Assembly: GCA_018398575.1 (NCBI GenBank)
Contig: JAGTXZ010000009.1
Span: 248,001 to 312,000, forward strand
Origin: Ampelomyces quisqualis
Taxonomy: Eukaryota > Ascomycota > Dothideomycetes > Pleosporales > Phaeosphaeriaceae
Length of the DNA stretch: 64,000 nucleotides
Direction: 5' to 3'
Positions 53,913-64,000 of the stretch are shown here, one piece after another. The notes under the pieces are model-generated. The model was not told the DNA's origin. It saw only the letters and a list, made by a program, of their open reading frames with translations, and ran no database searches. The translations under genes were made by a program, and so were the position numbers. Within the stretch, counting starts at the first letter, position 1; each line of letters starts with the position of its first letter.

Positions 53913-56703
53913 CTAGAATCCAACAGCCAGCATGAGCCCGTAACCAACAGTAATAATGACAACAAAGGTGATGATAGACGCTGGAATACCGCGTGTCAAG
54001 AAGTGCTTAACTTCGAGGTATCGTTGTCCCGTCCGTTGATCCTCCATCATAATCGCAGCTAATAAAGTCAGTATGAGACGTCTGAAAAGTGTTGTTTCCG
54101 ATATTGACACTGGACGACAAAGATGACTTACTCATATTTGGGAACCCGCTAGTCGGCAGTCCCATGGCTCCACTAGCCATGAGCACTGCACCCATGACCA
54201 GTAGATTCGGATGCGGCTCTGGCATCTGCTGGCCAACCTGCTGAACGAGGGGAAGCACAATGAGAGCGGCAACTGTGTGGCTGATAAAGGTCGCAACCAC
54301 CAATATCAATCCCGCAAAGACTATGAGGACACCATACAAGCTCATGCCTTCGACGCCACTTGTGATCGATTCGGCGATAGTGTGCAAGAGTCCGGAAGAG
54401 TTGACAGACTTGCCGAGGGCAAGTCCGCCAGCTGCGAGGATGATGATGGTCCATAGGAAATTGTTGAAGTCTTCCTTGGTGAGAATACCTGTACCGAAGA
54501 ACAAGACCAATGGGATGATCGCAACGACGCCCATATCTCCAAAGACCGACTCGAGCTGGTGGCTGATACACCATAGAACGATGGTGAGGATAGTTACAAT
54601 GCTGATGAACCACTGAACGCCACTGAATTTGTCTTTCATTGGCCGGATTGGCACAATGGTTGTGTTGCGTCCAGGTTTGAAAGTGAGGAGAAGCAGACCC
54701 CAGATACACAGGATCGAGATGATGCAGACTGGGAGCGCGACAAAGAACCATATGCCCCAAGATGGTTCAGGGTTCATGTTCTGAAGCGCGATCAGGTTCT
54801 GAGGCGAGGCAATGGGCGATGCGGCACCGCCGATGTTGGACGACAGGGCAATACCAAGAAGCAGCGCTTTGGTCATATCGGAGTCGGCTGGAAGGTTACG
54901 AAGGATAGGCTGGGCGCATTAGTTACCTGAAAGAGAATTCGGCTCTAATTACGTACCTGGATGATGGAGAAGCACAATACAGGAGCTGCGACGTTGCTGA
55001 TCCACATACTCGCGAACATAGCAACAAACATGTTTGTCAAGAGAACGGTTCTCGGCTTTGTGCCAGCCTTGCTGAGAACGAATGTAGCCATCATCTTGGC
55101 GATGTTGTACTTGGATAGAGCAGCAGCAATTGTGAAACCGCCGAGAAGGAGCATAATGACTGGAGTCCACATGGCGGAAAAGACATAGCTTGCAGCGTGC
55201 TTCGAGTCCAGTCGTTGGTGAGGCTTGTCATCGCTGCGAACAACGTCGAGTGTTACTGCCAGGAAAGGCACCAGCAATGAAGTAACAAACAGCGGGATGG
55301 CCTGTATTGGTTAGGAATTTACGAGAATAACATGTGTATATTTCGTACCTCTGTAGCCCAGAGTAGACTGACGAATACAACCATGGCAAGACAATTTTGC
55401 TGCTCTGGCTTCTCCATGATCGGCACGACCAGCAACACCACAAAGACGGCTATGCAAGCAACCAGCGTCCAGAAAGTCTTACTGATTAGCCATCGTGGGC
55501 AACGGTACTTTCCAATTGGCGTGGAGACCTCCTTGAGCTCAAGCTCGATATCGTCGCCTTGGCGCCGAACCTTTCCGCCAGTAGTATCTCGACCGAGCAG
55601 TGTCTGTGAGATACCGATATTGGCGGCCTGTGCTTTACGTTCGATACCGATCATCTCTCGCCAGACTGTGTTTCGCTCCCACACCACGTGCTCGCGTAGA
55701 TGTAGTCGTAGCTCGCGCTTGGCTTCTGCAACATCGCCCTTGGTGCAAAGGTGTGCGTATGCGCGCTCGATGCGGTCCAAGTTTTCGGTCAACTGATCCA
55801 TTGTGTCCTGCTGGAATGGGTGTGCTGGGTACACATATTTTTTGAGATAGTAGCTCTTTAGCTTGCGGTCTAGAATCTTGTCGTACTTCTTCAACACTTT
55901 CTCGAAACCAGTCTTGTTCAGCTGAATGAATGACCGCAGCTCACACAGCGAAACGTACACGCTGACGGCACGCTTCTTCAGAGAGACACCCTCGTCGTAC
56001 AGTGCCGAAAACGCCATATCGTGGTAGTCCTCGAAAGCCACACTCGTTCTCCGCCGTGATGCCGAGTAGTCTGTCGAGGCTCCCATGTGCTCTTCGGTGG
56101 TGCGCTGCCGCCGTATGCGGCCATCTGAGCTCTTCTTGCGCAGTTGCGAGTTCTCGTTTGCATCCTCGTCCGAATCGTCCTCATCCGCATTCGTTCCGTC
56201 TGCTGTCGATTGCCCGCTTACTCTGGACATGGCCCGAGGGCGCGTGAACCCGACCTGTCTGAGTATGCTGCTCTTGCGTATCCTCTGATCTGGAGGCATG
56301 AGTGATTGTTCTTGCTCAAACCCATCCGTGTCTTCGTCGTAGGTCTCCTCGTCCTTGACCATGGCGTCTAGCTCGTCGTAGATCTCGTTTTCCTTGAGCT
56401 GGTAGAAGGACGTGACCTTCTCCAGCTCGGCGTCGAGTGTGTTTGTGAAGGTCTTGTCGGGGTCGTCTGCATCTCCATCCAGCAGCGGGGAGGATTCGGG
56501 GTCGTTGTGCTCATGCTTCTGGTTGATTTGAGTCTCGAGGCTGTATATTCTGCAAAGCGACGCGCGTCAGCTCCCGTCGACAATCGCCACGGACTTCGTC
56601 TGGTGCGACCCGGGACGTACTGCTTCTTGAGGTTGCTGTATGCGATGTAGTGGTTGCTCCAGTCTGGCACGGCATTAAACTGCAGGCTGTGGGAGAACTT
56701 CAT
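53913..56703 (-). CDS. SPX-domain low-affinity phosphate transporter (Pho87/Pho90/Pho91 type)
   Basis: Five exons: 56703-56621, 56549-55349, 55301-54957, 54909-54132 and 54058-53913. The introns are 71, 47, 47 and 73 bp; 850 residues. It starts MKFSHSLQFNAVPDWSNHYI with YSNLKKQ, the first SPX helix pair. The second part (ELEKVTSFYQLKENEIYDEL) and the third (SLCELRSFIQLNKTGFEKVLKKYDK) complete the SPX domain, with an acidic/basic linker. Next comes a SLC13-like permease of about 12 segments: WTLVACIAVFVVLLVVP, LLLGGFTIAAALSKYNIA, NMFVAMFASMWISNVAAP, GIALSSNIGGAASPIASPQN and VATFISHTVAALIVLPLV. The SPX domain senses inositol pyrophosphates and restrains uptake when phosphate is plentiful. Plasma membrane (Pho87/90) or vacuole (Pho91) cannot be decided. 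No defects seen. Confidence 0.9.
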
Positions 56704-57360
56704 CTCGTCGGCCTCGCGAAGCTGCTCGAGCTTCTCCCGTCGCTTCCGGTCCCGCTTGCTCTCACGTGGCCCCTCCTGTGCGGCAAGTGTGCGCGGGTCT
56801 AGCTCCTGGAGCTCGAAGACGTGGGGGCTGTTAGCGTCGCGGTACCGGTAGGGGCCGTAGCTGGCCAGCGTGGACGGTGGTGCAGAACAGTGTGCGAGGA
56901 GAAGAGGCGCAATCGCACGATGGCGGGCCAACAGGCTGCAGGCTAGCTACGTGAGGCAATGGCGTCGGGTCAGGTGCATGCGGGGACTGGCGCGGTGGGT
57001 GTGGTTGTGCGGCTTCTGGTGCTGCGGCATCATGTCGTCTGCAGCAGTGACGAAGCCAAGCAGACGAGCACGGGTCGCATCCATTGGCTCTCCGCTCCAG
57101 CCTGCGGGCAGCACGCCACATTACCAAGTAGTCTCATACATCACAAGCATGTCAAAGAGATGGATGGATGGATTCGAGCAAGACGGTTGTGTTTGGATCT
57201 TCATCTATTTGGCGCTCGCTCCACCTTCGAGTCTTTTCCCGTGCTGCGCAGCAGCTCGCAGCTCGCTACGTAGTACTCTGTATCCGTACGGAGTACATGC
57301 TCATGCTTAGACTGTTCAAGAGTTAGCAATGATAGCACCAGCCAGAATGGTAGGGGCGTG
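56704..57360. other. 660-bp spacer, phosphate-transporter promoter and TRP 3' flank
   Basis: It contains a GTACTC...TCCGTACGGAGTAC palindrome at about 57273-57296. A GCTAAC...CAG intron-like end follows the tryptophan-synthase stop (57310-57340) and may mark a 3'-UTR intron. No gene seen. Confidence 0.4.
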
Positions 57361-59758
57361 TCACTCACACCTCAGATCCCAGCCAATCTTGGGCCCAAGC
57401 TTGGGCAGCTCCTCAGCGACACTCTGGACGTCCTTGTCACCTCTGCCAGATACACAGATGACAATGTCCTGGTCCTTGCTCATCGTCTTCGCCAGTTCCA
57501 GAGCGCCAAAGACAGCGTGCGATGTCTCGAGCGCTGGGATGATGCCCTCGAGCTGCGACATGAGGCGGAAGCCAATGAAGGCGTCGGCGTCAGTGCATGC
57601 GATGAACTTGGCACGGTCGTTATCCTTCCAGCTTGAGAGCTCGGGGCCAACGCCAGGGTAATCGAGCCCAGCCGAGACCGAGTGCGTGTCGCTGATTTGT
57701 CCATGCTTGTTCTGCAGAATGTAGGTGCGCACACCGTGGAGCACGCCCCTGGTACCAGCAGTCAAAGTAGCGCTATGGCGATCAGTGTCGACACCATCAC
57801 CTCCAGCTTCGATACCCAGAAGCTTGACAGAGGGGTCCTTGGAGAAGGGGTAGAACATGCCAGCCGCATTGCTGCCACCACCAACGCAAGCAACAACCGC
57901 ATCGGGGAGCTTTCCGCGCTTCTCCTGCATCTGCTGCTTGGTCTCGTTTCCGATAATCGACTGGAAAGTGCGGACGATAGTCGGGAACGGGTGGGGCCCG
58001 ATGGCAGATCCAATGATGTAGTGGGTAGTGTCAAGATGGACCACCCACGCACGCATCGCCTCGTTGACTGCGTCACGAAGTGTCTGCGATCCAGCCTCAA
58101 CAGCCACGACCGATGCACCAAGCAACTTAATACGGAAGACGTTCAGCGCTTGACGTCTGACATCCTCAGCGCCCATGTAGATTGTGCACTTCATGTTGAA
58201 CTTGGCACACACTGTTGCAGTAGCAACACCGTGCTGACCAGCACCAGTCTCAGCAATGATTTCGGTTTTTCCAAGTCTTCGGGCGACCAGAACTTGACCA
58301 AGCGCGTTGTTGATCTTGTGACTTCCCGTGTGATTGAGATCTTCACGTTTCAACCAGATGTTGGCGCCTCCAGCGTGTTCTGTCAGACGCTCTGCAAGAT
58401 GCAGATGCCCAGGACGGCCCATCCAATCGTAGTATGATCTATACTCTTCCCAGAATTTCGGGTCATCGACTGCTGAGCTGAAACCCTTTTCAAGTTCCGA
58501 AAGACAATCCATGAGTGATTCGGGCACGTACTGGCCACCGAATTCGCCGAATCGAGGTGGATGCGCATGGACTTCGTCGACCCCGTCTCCTTCTGTGTTC
58601 AAAGCCTCAAGCTGATCAGCGAGACCAGGACCATCGGGAGTGTCGGCATCCGTGATAATCTTGTCGACGTGGACGCCGTTGGGCTCTTTGGCCTCTGCCA
58701 ATGCCTCGACAATGCCAACTTCGCGAGTGGTCGATCGGCTGCTCTTGCCGCAAATCATGTCGCAGTACTCCTCCACAGCCTTTGCGCATTTGCCCTCCTC
58801 GGCTTTGGCAAGGATGTTGATGATCTGGCTACCAATGACCACACCCTCAGCGATCTTGCCGACGCTCAAGAAATGATCTCTCGTGCTAACTCCAAATCCA
58901 ACCGCAGCTGGGATGTTTCCAGAGTATTTATGCACACGTTCAAGAAGCTGAGGGAGCGCAGCGTTCATTGTTCCTGTGGCGCCAGTGACGCCCATGCGTG
59001 AAACGACGTAGATGAAGGAATCGGCAATCTTGCAGAGGACGCGCATACGGTGCTCGGAGGTAGCGGGTGCGATGAGCGGGACATAGGAAAGGCTGTCGTA
59101 TTCGTTAGCAATTAGCTTCTTGTGTACATAGAGACTGTTGGAACCAACCCATAGCTGCGGCAGAAGTTTCTGAAGCGCAGAGCCTCCTCAGGTGGAAGAT
59201 CGACCATAATGAAGCCATTGGCTCCAGCCTCCTTCGCATCCTGAAGCATGCGCTCTTCGCCGTAGCTCAAAAGTGGGTTGTAGTAGCCCATGAGCAGAAC
59301 GGGGGCCTTGAGGCCACGCTTCCTCGCATCGCGAATCATTTGCAACACATCCTCCGTGTTGATACCGTTCTTGAGTGCTTGCTATAGCCACACATCGTCA
59401 GAGACTGTTTCGAATCATGTGTGCGCATGGCGAATGGCTCAACGTACAGTATTCGCGGTCTGGATCGTGGGGCCGTCGGCGATGGGATCAGTGAAGGGCA
59501 TGCCGAGCTCGATGATATCTACAGGGAACAATTGATTTTTGTTCTCAGGATCAATGGTTCATCAACGTACCAGCACCACCAGCCTCCATGCCCAGCATGA
59601 TGTCGGGCGTCTCCTGCGCATTGGGGTATCCTGCGGTCACATAAGTGACGAGGGCCGACTGATACTACTGTTAGAGCAATGTCGTTTTTCAGAAGTTTAT
59701 TCAGCCGTACCCTGCCCTCCTTCTTGCATTGTGCGAATGTCTTCTTGATACCGTCCAT
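57361..59758 (-). CDS. TRP: bifunctional tryptophan synthase (alpha-beta fusion)
   Basis: Five exons: 59758-59711, 59658-59571, 59518-59448, 59381-59149 and 59092-57361. The introns are 52, 52, 66 and 56 bp, all frame-exact; 723 residues. The alpha domain comes first: [34 protein letters not shown] (catalytic Glu and Asp), [31 protein letters not shown] and [10 protein letters not shown]. After a linker with [12 protein letters not shown] comes the beta domain: [31 protein letters not shown] (the Lys binds PLP), [32 protein letters not shown] and [11 protein letters not shown] read here as [10 protein letters not shown]. It makes tryptophan from indole-glycerol phosphate and serine. Alpha-beta fusion is the normal fungal form. 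Upstream TATA or GCN4-like sites were not recognised. Confidence 0.93.
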
Positions 59759-60583
59759 GATGCGCTCGAATCGGTAGACGAAGAGGTGAGTGTGTAGGGG
59801 TGTGTTCAATGACTTGAGCGTTGACACAACTCGTCTCCTTATAAAAGAACAACAATGGTGAGTCACTTGCGTCGGTAGTAAGGAGCACCTAAAGATTTGA
59901 GGGTCGAATGAGTCTTAGATCGGTGTATACAATTTATTGTTGCCGAAGGCGGAATGTCGGCGGCGAGATCCATTTTCAATCCCCGCTTTAAGCTACTTCG
60001 AGTAAGGCGCGTAATGTAAAATGGTCGACACGCTCGATCTTGACAAAGGGTAGTATGTCATTCAGCCTATTCATGCATCAAGGGCAAATGATATGCGTCT
60101 TATATCGTGTCAAAGGCCACACTATCCAGACGTCAGTATTCAGTGTGCACGACAACAAAGGGTGCAATCCTGTTGGCTAGCACCAGCTTGCGTGGGTGAC
60201 GTCATTAAAACTTTGCGAACCACAGAATAGAACACGTATTCGAAAATTTAAGGTAGGGTTTACGTATCACTAGTTTGATAATCACATGCAAGAGACAGAG
60301 AAAATATACCACTTTTGTGCGTGGAGAGAACGTTTCTCCATCGTTGGTGTATAAGGTACATGTAAACCTGAACGCCTTGCATGCCGATGAGTAGAGACGA
60401 GCACTAATTGTACATACATGCAGTTGGCCTCGCCTCTTGAGAAGAACAGAGATAGGCCTCCGCTCAACATTCTCAAAGCCACAGCATGCAGTTCGATCCA
60501 ACGCCGTCCCTGAGCCCATAACATGCTTGCAAGTTGCGCTTCTTCGCTTGGTTAGTCTCACGCGACACATGCGCTGAAAGACC
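59759..60583. other. 820-bp spacer, promoter of tryptophan synthase
   Basis: The immediate upstream region of the tryptophan gene and the 3' flank of the RRM gene. AT-rich around 60220-60300. Nothing else supported. Confidence 0.5.
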
Positions 60584-63500
60584 TTAGTCCAGATCAGGAT
60601 TCTCTGACAAGAACTCCTGGATGTCACGAAGAGAGTATGATCGGAGGCCAACACTCTGTTTACTGCCGCTGGCTAAGTTTGATGAATGATCCTCACAGCT
60701 AGACGTGCTTACCATGCCAGTCTCTGGTTCCTCCTTGGCCTTCTTTTGAGCAGCTATCTCTGCCATCTGGCGGTTGACTTGAGCGTAGTATGAGTCTGGG
60801 TTTTTGTGGGCGTGTCGAATGGCATCGATGTGCGACAGCTGGCTCCCGAAAGGATCAGCGATGTAGTGACCTTCTTCGAAAACCTGCGAAGTGTTGCCCA
60901 TGGAGAGAGCAACACCGTTGCTAATAGCGGCAGGGGTGTCAGAGGCTTCTCCTTCTTGCTCCGTTGCATTCTTCTTCTTCTTTTTCTTGTTCTTTTTCTT
61001 TTTGGGCTTCGGGGTTTGCTCTTGGGTTGCTGAAGCGAGAGCGGGGGTCTGCATCGGAGTGAAGAAATCCTGGGCAGTGGGAGATGGGGAAAGTTGAGCG
61101 GCATCGCTCGGGTGTAGAGTTTCAGAGCTCGCGACGGACGCAGTGCCAGGATGAGGAGTAGGACCCGACATATCTTTACGAAGCTGTGAGTATCAAGCAT
61201 GAGATTGAAAGCTGGGTTCTTACCGGAAATGATGAACTCAGTGAGTGGTACTGTCGCAGAGTTCGCTGTAGGTTGACTAACTTGAGCACGAGTTGCGGGT
61301 AAGTGAGAATTAAGCTTCAGGTACGGAACGGCAGGGATTGGCTTTTTAGTCTTGGGAGCGACTGGTGCATCATCGGTCGTAGAAGAGTCTTCCACCGAGG
61401 GTTCAGTGAAAGGTGCGGTGGTCACCATGTGTTCGGGTGCAGCCGCACTGGTATGCTTAGGAGACTGTGCATCGCTCGCGAGAGGGGGCGGGGCTGGGGA
61501 TTCCTCCATTATCGGTGCTGCTGTCGCCTGAGGTACCGCTTTGGCCTTATGAGTTACCGTGCCGATCGCGTCATGGGTCGTGGTGGTAGTACCTCCAGTC
61601 TGCTTACCAGAGACCTCATCCGTTTCTTTGATCCCCGAAGCCTGATCCGCGGTCTTCGATGTAACGTCGTGTATTTTGGCGTGGCTTTGGCCCTTCAATA
61701 CGTTAGTAGGTTGCGCGAGTGACTGCTTCATAGGGTCCTCGATCACTTCGGAAATTAGCCCATCTGTGGTAGGTAACGAAGAGGCAGCGGTCTTGAGTCC
61801 GGTGGAAGAGGAAGATTTCCCAGATTTTGCTTTCCCAGCCTTCCCGTCTTGCTCCTTTTTCTGTTCTCTCTTCTTCTGTTCCTTCTCCTTCTTGCGCTGG
61901 GACTTGCTAGGCTTTGCGAAAGGATTGAGTGAGGGCGTCTGCTGCGGACCTTGTTGCTTAGCAGCCTCTGCGTAGGACTGCAACTTATGAGTAGCCATCT
62001 GGTCCATATTGTTGGTGGGAGTGGTAGTGTCGTCGTTGTCTTCTGCGGTTGCTATAGTCGTCGAAGCGGATGTGGGTGCGGGCGCTTTTATTGAGTCAGG
62101 CGAATGTTCCCGCTCTGTTGTCTGGTCTGGGGGAGAGGGCTCTTTTATAGCTGATTCCTCAAGCTTGAAATTAGCGAGCTCGGTTCCATGGTTCGTAGTC
62201 GTGGACCCTGACGTAGGTCCTGGTGGTGATACGCTATTGTCGACCACTTCTTGCGGAGAAGTTAAATTTGCTTCAGGACCAGCATCATTCTCTGGACTCG
62301 TAATCTTAGAAGGGTCCGGTTCTGCGTTGACGTGCGTAAAGTTCTCGAGCTTCTCTGTCAGGTAAGTCGGAAATTCCTTGGCGGGTGGCCCATGGTCCTT
62401 TGTAGGACTAGGGATGTTTACCACTGCGGTAGCTGCCCCCGTTCTATTCAAGGCACTTTCATTGCCCTCGAGTGCCATCTTTGTTTGCGACTGCACGCGG
62501 ACGTGTTTCGAGATGTTCATTTCACGTGCTGGTGATGTAGACTGCTGCGACATCTCTCTAGTAGGCGCAATCAACTCGACTGTCACTGGCTTCGTATCGA
62601 CCGACGGCGGAGACGCAATTGCTGGTTCTTCAGCACATGCAGTCTCTGCTATCACCGAGGTTGCTTTGTCCCCGTCATTCTCGACGCTCAATGAGTCCGC
62701 TGCTGTCCCATGCTGCTCGTTATCCGCTGCTGATGTCTCCTCCTCATGTGATTCTTCACGTTCAACTTTGCCATCCTCATGCGGGGAGCTACGTTGCGAC
62801 TTCGATTTGTGCGCTTTCGGACTACCGCGGGACATTTGGTCCAGTTCGAGTGACGTTGGGCTAGTCTTCTTAAGCAGGTCGCTCCTAGCATCCTGTGGAG
62901 AGTATAGCGTCTGGATTATGGGTGCCTCGGTATCGACAGCGACGGTCTCTTCTTTATGTGATGGCATGCGGGACACGGTGTGATTGTCGCGTTCCTCGAC
63001 ACGTCTACTATCCGATTGGCGAGACACATAATGGGTGTGATGGTCTTCAATCTTCTTGTAGAAGCGTCGAGGGACGGTGATGCGGACTGGAATGCCTCGG
63101 ACCATGGGAGTGTCATTGCCGGCTCTAAGAGCAAGCTTTGCTTCAGATGTGCTGTTGAACCTGTCACTGTCAGTGTCGTCCAGAGGTGCTGAGGTCGCGT
63201 GACTTACAGAACGAAGGCGTGAGGTCGTTGCCCCGGGTAGCGGTTCCGAATCGTGACTTTCGCAGGAGTAATGCCGATGACGCCAACGAACATTTCGTGC
63301 AGCTCACTAGGTTGAGCATCATCCGGGAAATCGCTCACAAACAGCTCGTTCACGTCGTGGTTCTCCGGTCCAATCCAAGTCTGATGACATCCACGGACGG
63401 CATCACCGGTAATGGTTGGATCATCTATCATGTGGGCGCCGCGTGATCGATTATCACCAAAACGATCGCTATTGGCAGGCGCATCAGCCCAACCATTCTC

Positions 63501-64000
63501 GTAGCTGCCTGTGCGAGGACGGTTGTTGGCGACAGATGACATTCGCGATCGGCCTGGCTGCTCCATGAAGCCTCCGCGACTGGATCTCCTGCCTGTAGTG
63601 TGTTCGTTGAATGCAGGATTTGTACCATCATATGGGTCGAAGAGCCCATTAGCACCATTGCCGTAAGAGCTGTTGCGACGATCGGATCGGCGCTGGTCCA
63701 TGTTATGTGGGCGTCCATTGTTGGCGTAGTATGCACCGTTCGTCATGTCGCCCATGGATGTGCCTCGTGGCCCTCGGATGCTTGAGGCTTGCTGCGTATA
63801 CCCCGGTTGCATATGTGGAACTGGCATATACGCAGACGGAGGCGGAATCATACTCGGATGGACTGGACCCGCGTGATGGTAAGGTTGAATAGAATAAGCT
63901 GACGGGGAATGTGGTGGTAGATAGCCGTGAGCGTAAGCATGTAGAGGAAGAGGTGGCATGACCGTCTGTCCCATCGCCGCTGCCGCAGCAGGAACAAAAT
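60584..64000 (-). CDS. RRM-containing low-complexity protein, 5' end outside window
   Basis: Exons (beyond 64000)-63208, 63160-61224 and 61173-60584; introns of 47 and 50 bp. At least 1100 residues; the frame is still open at the edge (FVPAAAAAMGQTV), so the start is not seen. The N-terminal part is Pro/Tyr/Met-rich, then Arg/Ser/Asn-rich. An RRM-like fold follows: ELFVSDFPDDAQPSELHEMF (RNP2-like VSDFP), TIRNRYPGQRPHAFVL (RNP1 position) and ALRAGNDTPMVRGIPVRITV. A very long disordered Ser/Thr/Pro/Glu-rich region has Lys-rich clusters (SQRKKEKEQKKREQKKEQ; KPKKKKNKKKKKK). The C-terminal SLRDIQEFLSENPDLD may be a short binding helix. It is probably an RNA- or mRNP-associated protein; no named orthologue recognised. 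Confidence 0.7.

Noticed and set aside
1..64000. tRNA and rRNA genes
   Set aside because: I looked for GGTTCRA-type B boxes and cloverleaf context; the few GGTTCGAA strings (for example near 3707 and 21020) lack an A box or acceptor pairing.
1..64000. Secondary-metabolite or toxin cluster around the Ppo and SDH genes
   Set aside because: No polyketide synthase, peptide synthetase, terpene cyclase or cluster regulator is present. Neighbours are housekeeping genes.

Overview
This window is nuclear DNA of a filamentous ascomycete, most likely a Dothideomycete of the Pleosporales type. The genes are intron-bearing. Most introns I could place are 45-110 bp, with GT...AG ends and CTAAC/CTGAC branch sites. 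Fungal hallmark families include a Ppo fatty-acid oxygenase, a RID-type DNA methyltransferase, an SPX phosphate transporter, bifunctional tryptophan synthase, a PHO85-type cyclin, an Aps1-like Nudix hydrolase and MICOS Mic19. I saw no tRNA, rRNA, CRISPR or bacterial operon structure. The assignment to a lineage is inference; the exon structures come from splice signals plus reading-frame continuity.

Layout. 0-13.5 kb is gene-poor: a nucleoside deoxyribosyltransferase-like gene, a degraded HET (heterokaryon incompatibility) gene, a 2EXR/F-box-like gene, a glycine-zipper/SR-rich protein and a PIP-kinase-like gene, separated by long spacers that hold ankyrin-like debris. 13.5-31 kb is denser: a pathogen-related (SnoaL/NTF2-like) protein, a Pho85-type cyclin with a long upstream region, a 45-bp-arm inverted repeat, a RID/Masc1-type cytosine methyltransferase, Mic19, a GNAT acetyltransferase, a small secreted-protein candidate, a sedoheptulose bisphosphatase and a zinc-finger protein with an exonuclease-like domain that has lost its catalytic residues. 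31-40 kb is again accessory: hypothetical genes, linked and disabled proline-metabolism genes (P5C reductase and proline dehydrogenase) and a tetraspanin. 40.7-64 kb is housekeeping-rich: an SDH flavoprotein (possibly a divergent paralogue), a psi-factor-producing oxygenase, enoyl reductase TSC13, arginyltransferase ATE1, a Nudix pyrophosphatase, an SPX low-affinity phosphate transporter, tryptophan synthase, and an RRM protein that runs off the right edge.

Connecting theme. The window carries a homologue of the enzyme required for repeat-induced point mutation (RIP). It also carries pseudogenes whose premature stops (CAG to TAG, TGG to TGA) are the changes expected from CpA-to-TpA mutation. 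That link is an inference that needs alignments. No obviously new multi-gene system is visible. The strongest leads are the RIP theme, the inverted repeat, the catalytically dead exonuclease domain, and the SDH1-like gene placed tail-to-tail with the oxylipin gene.
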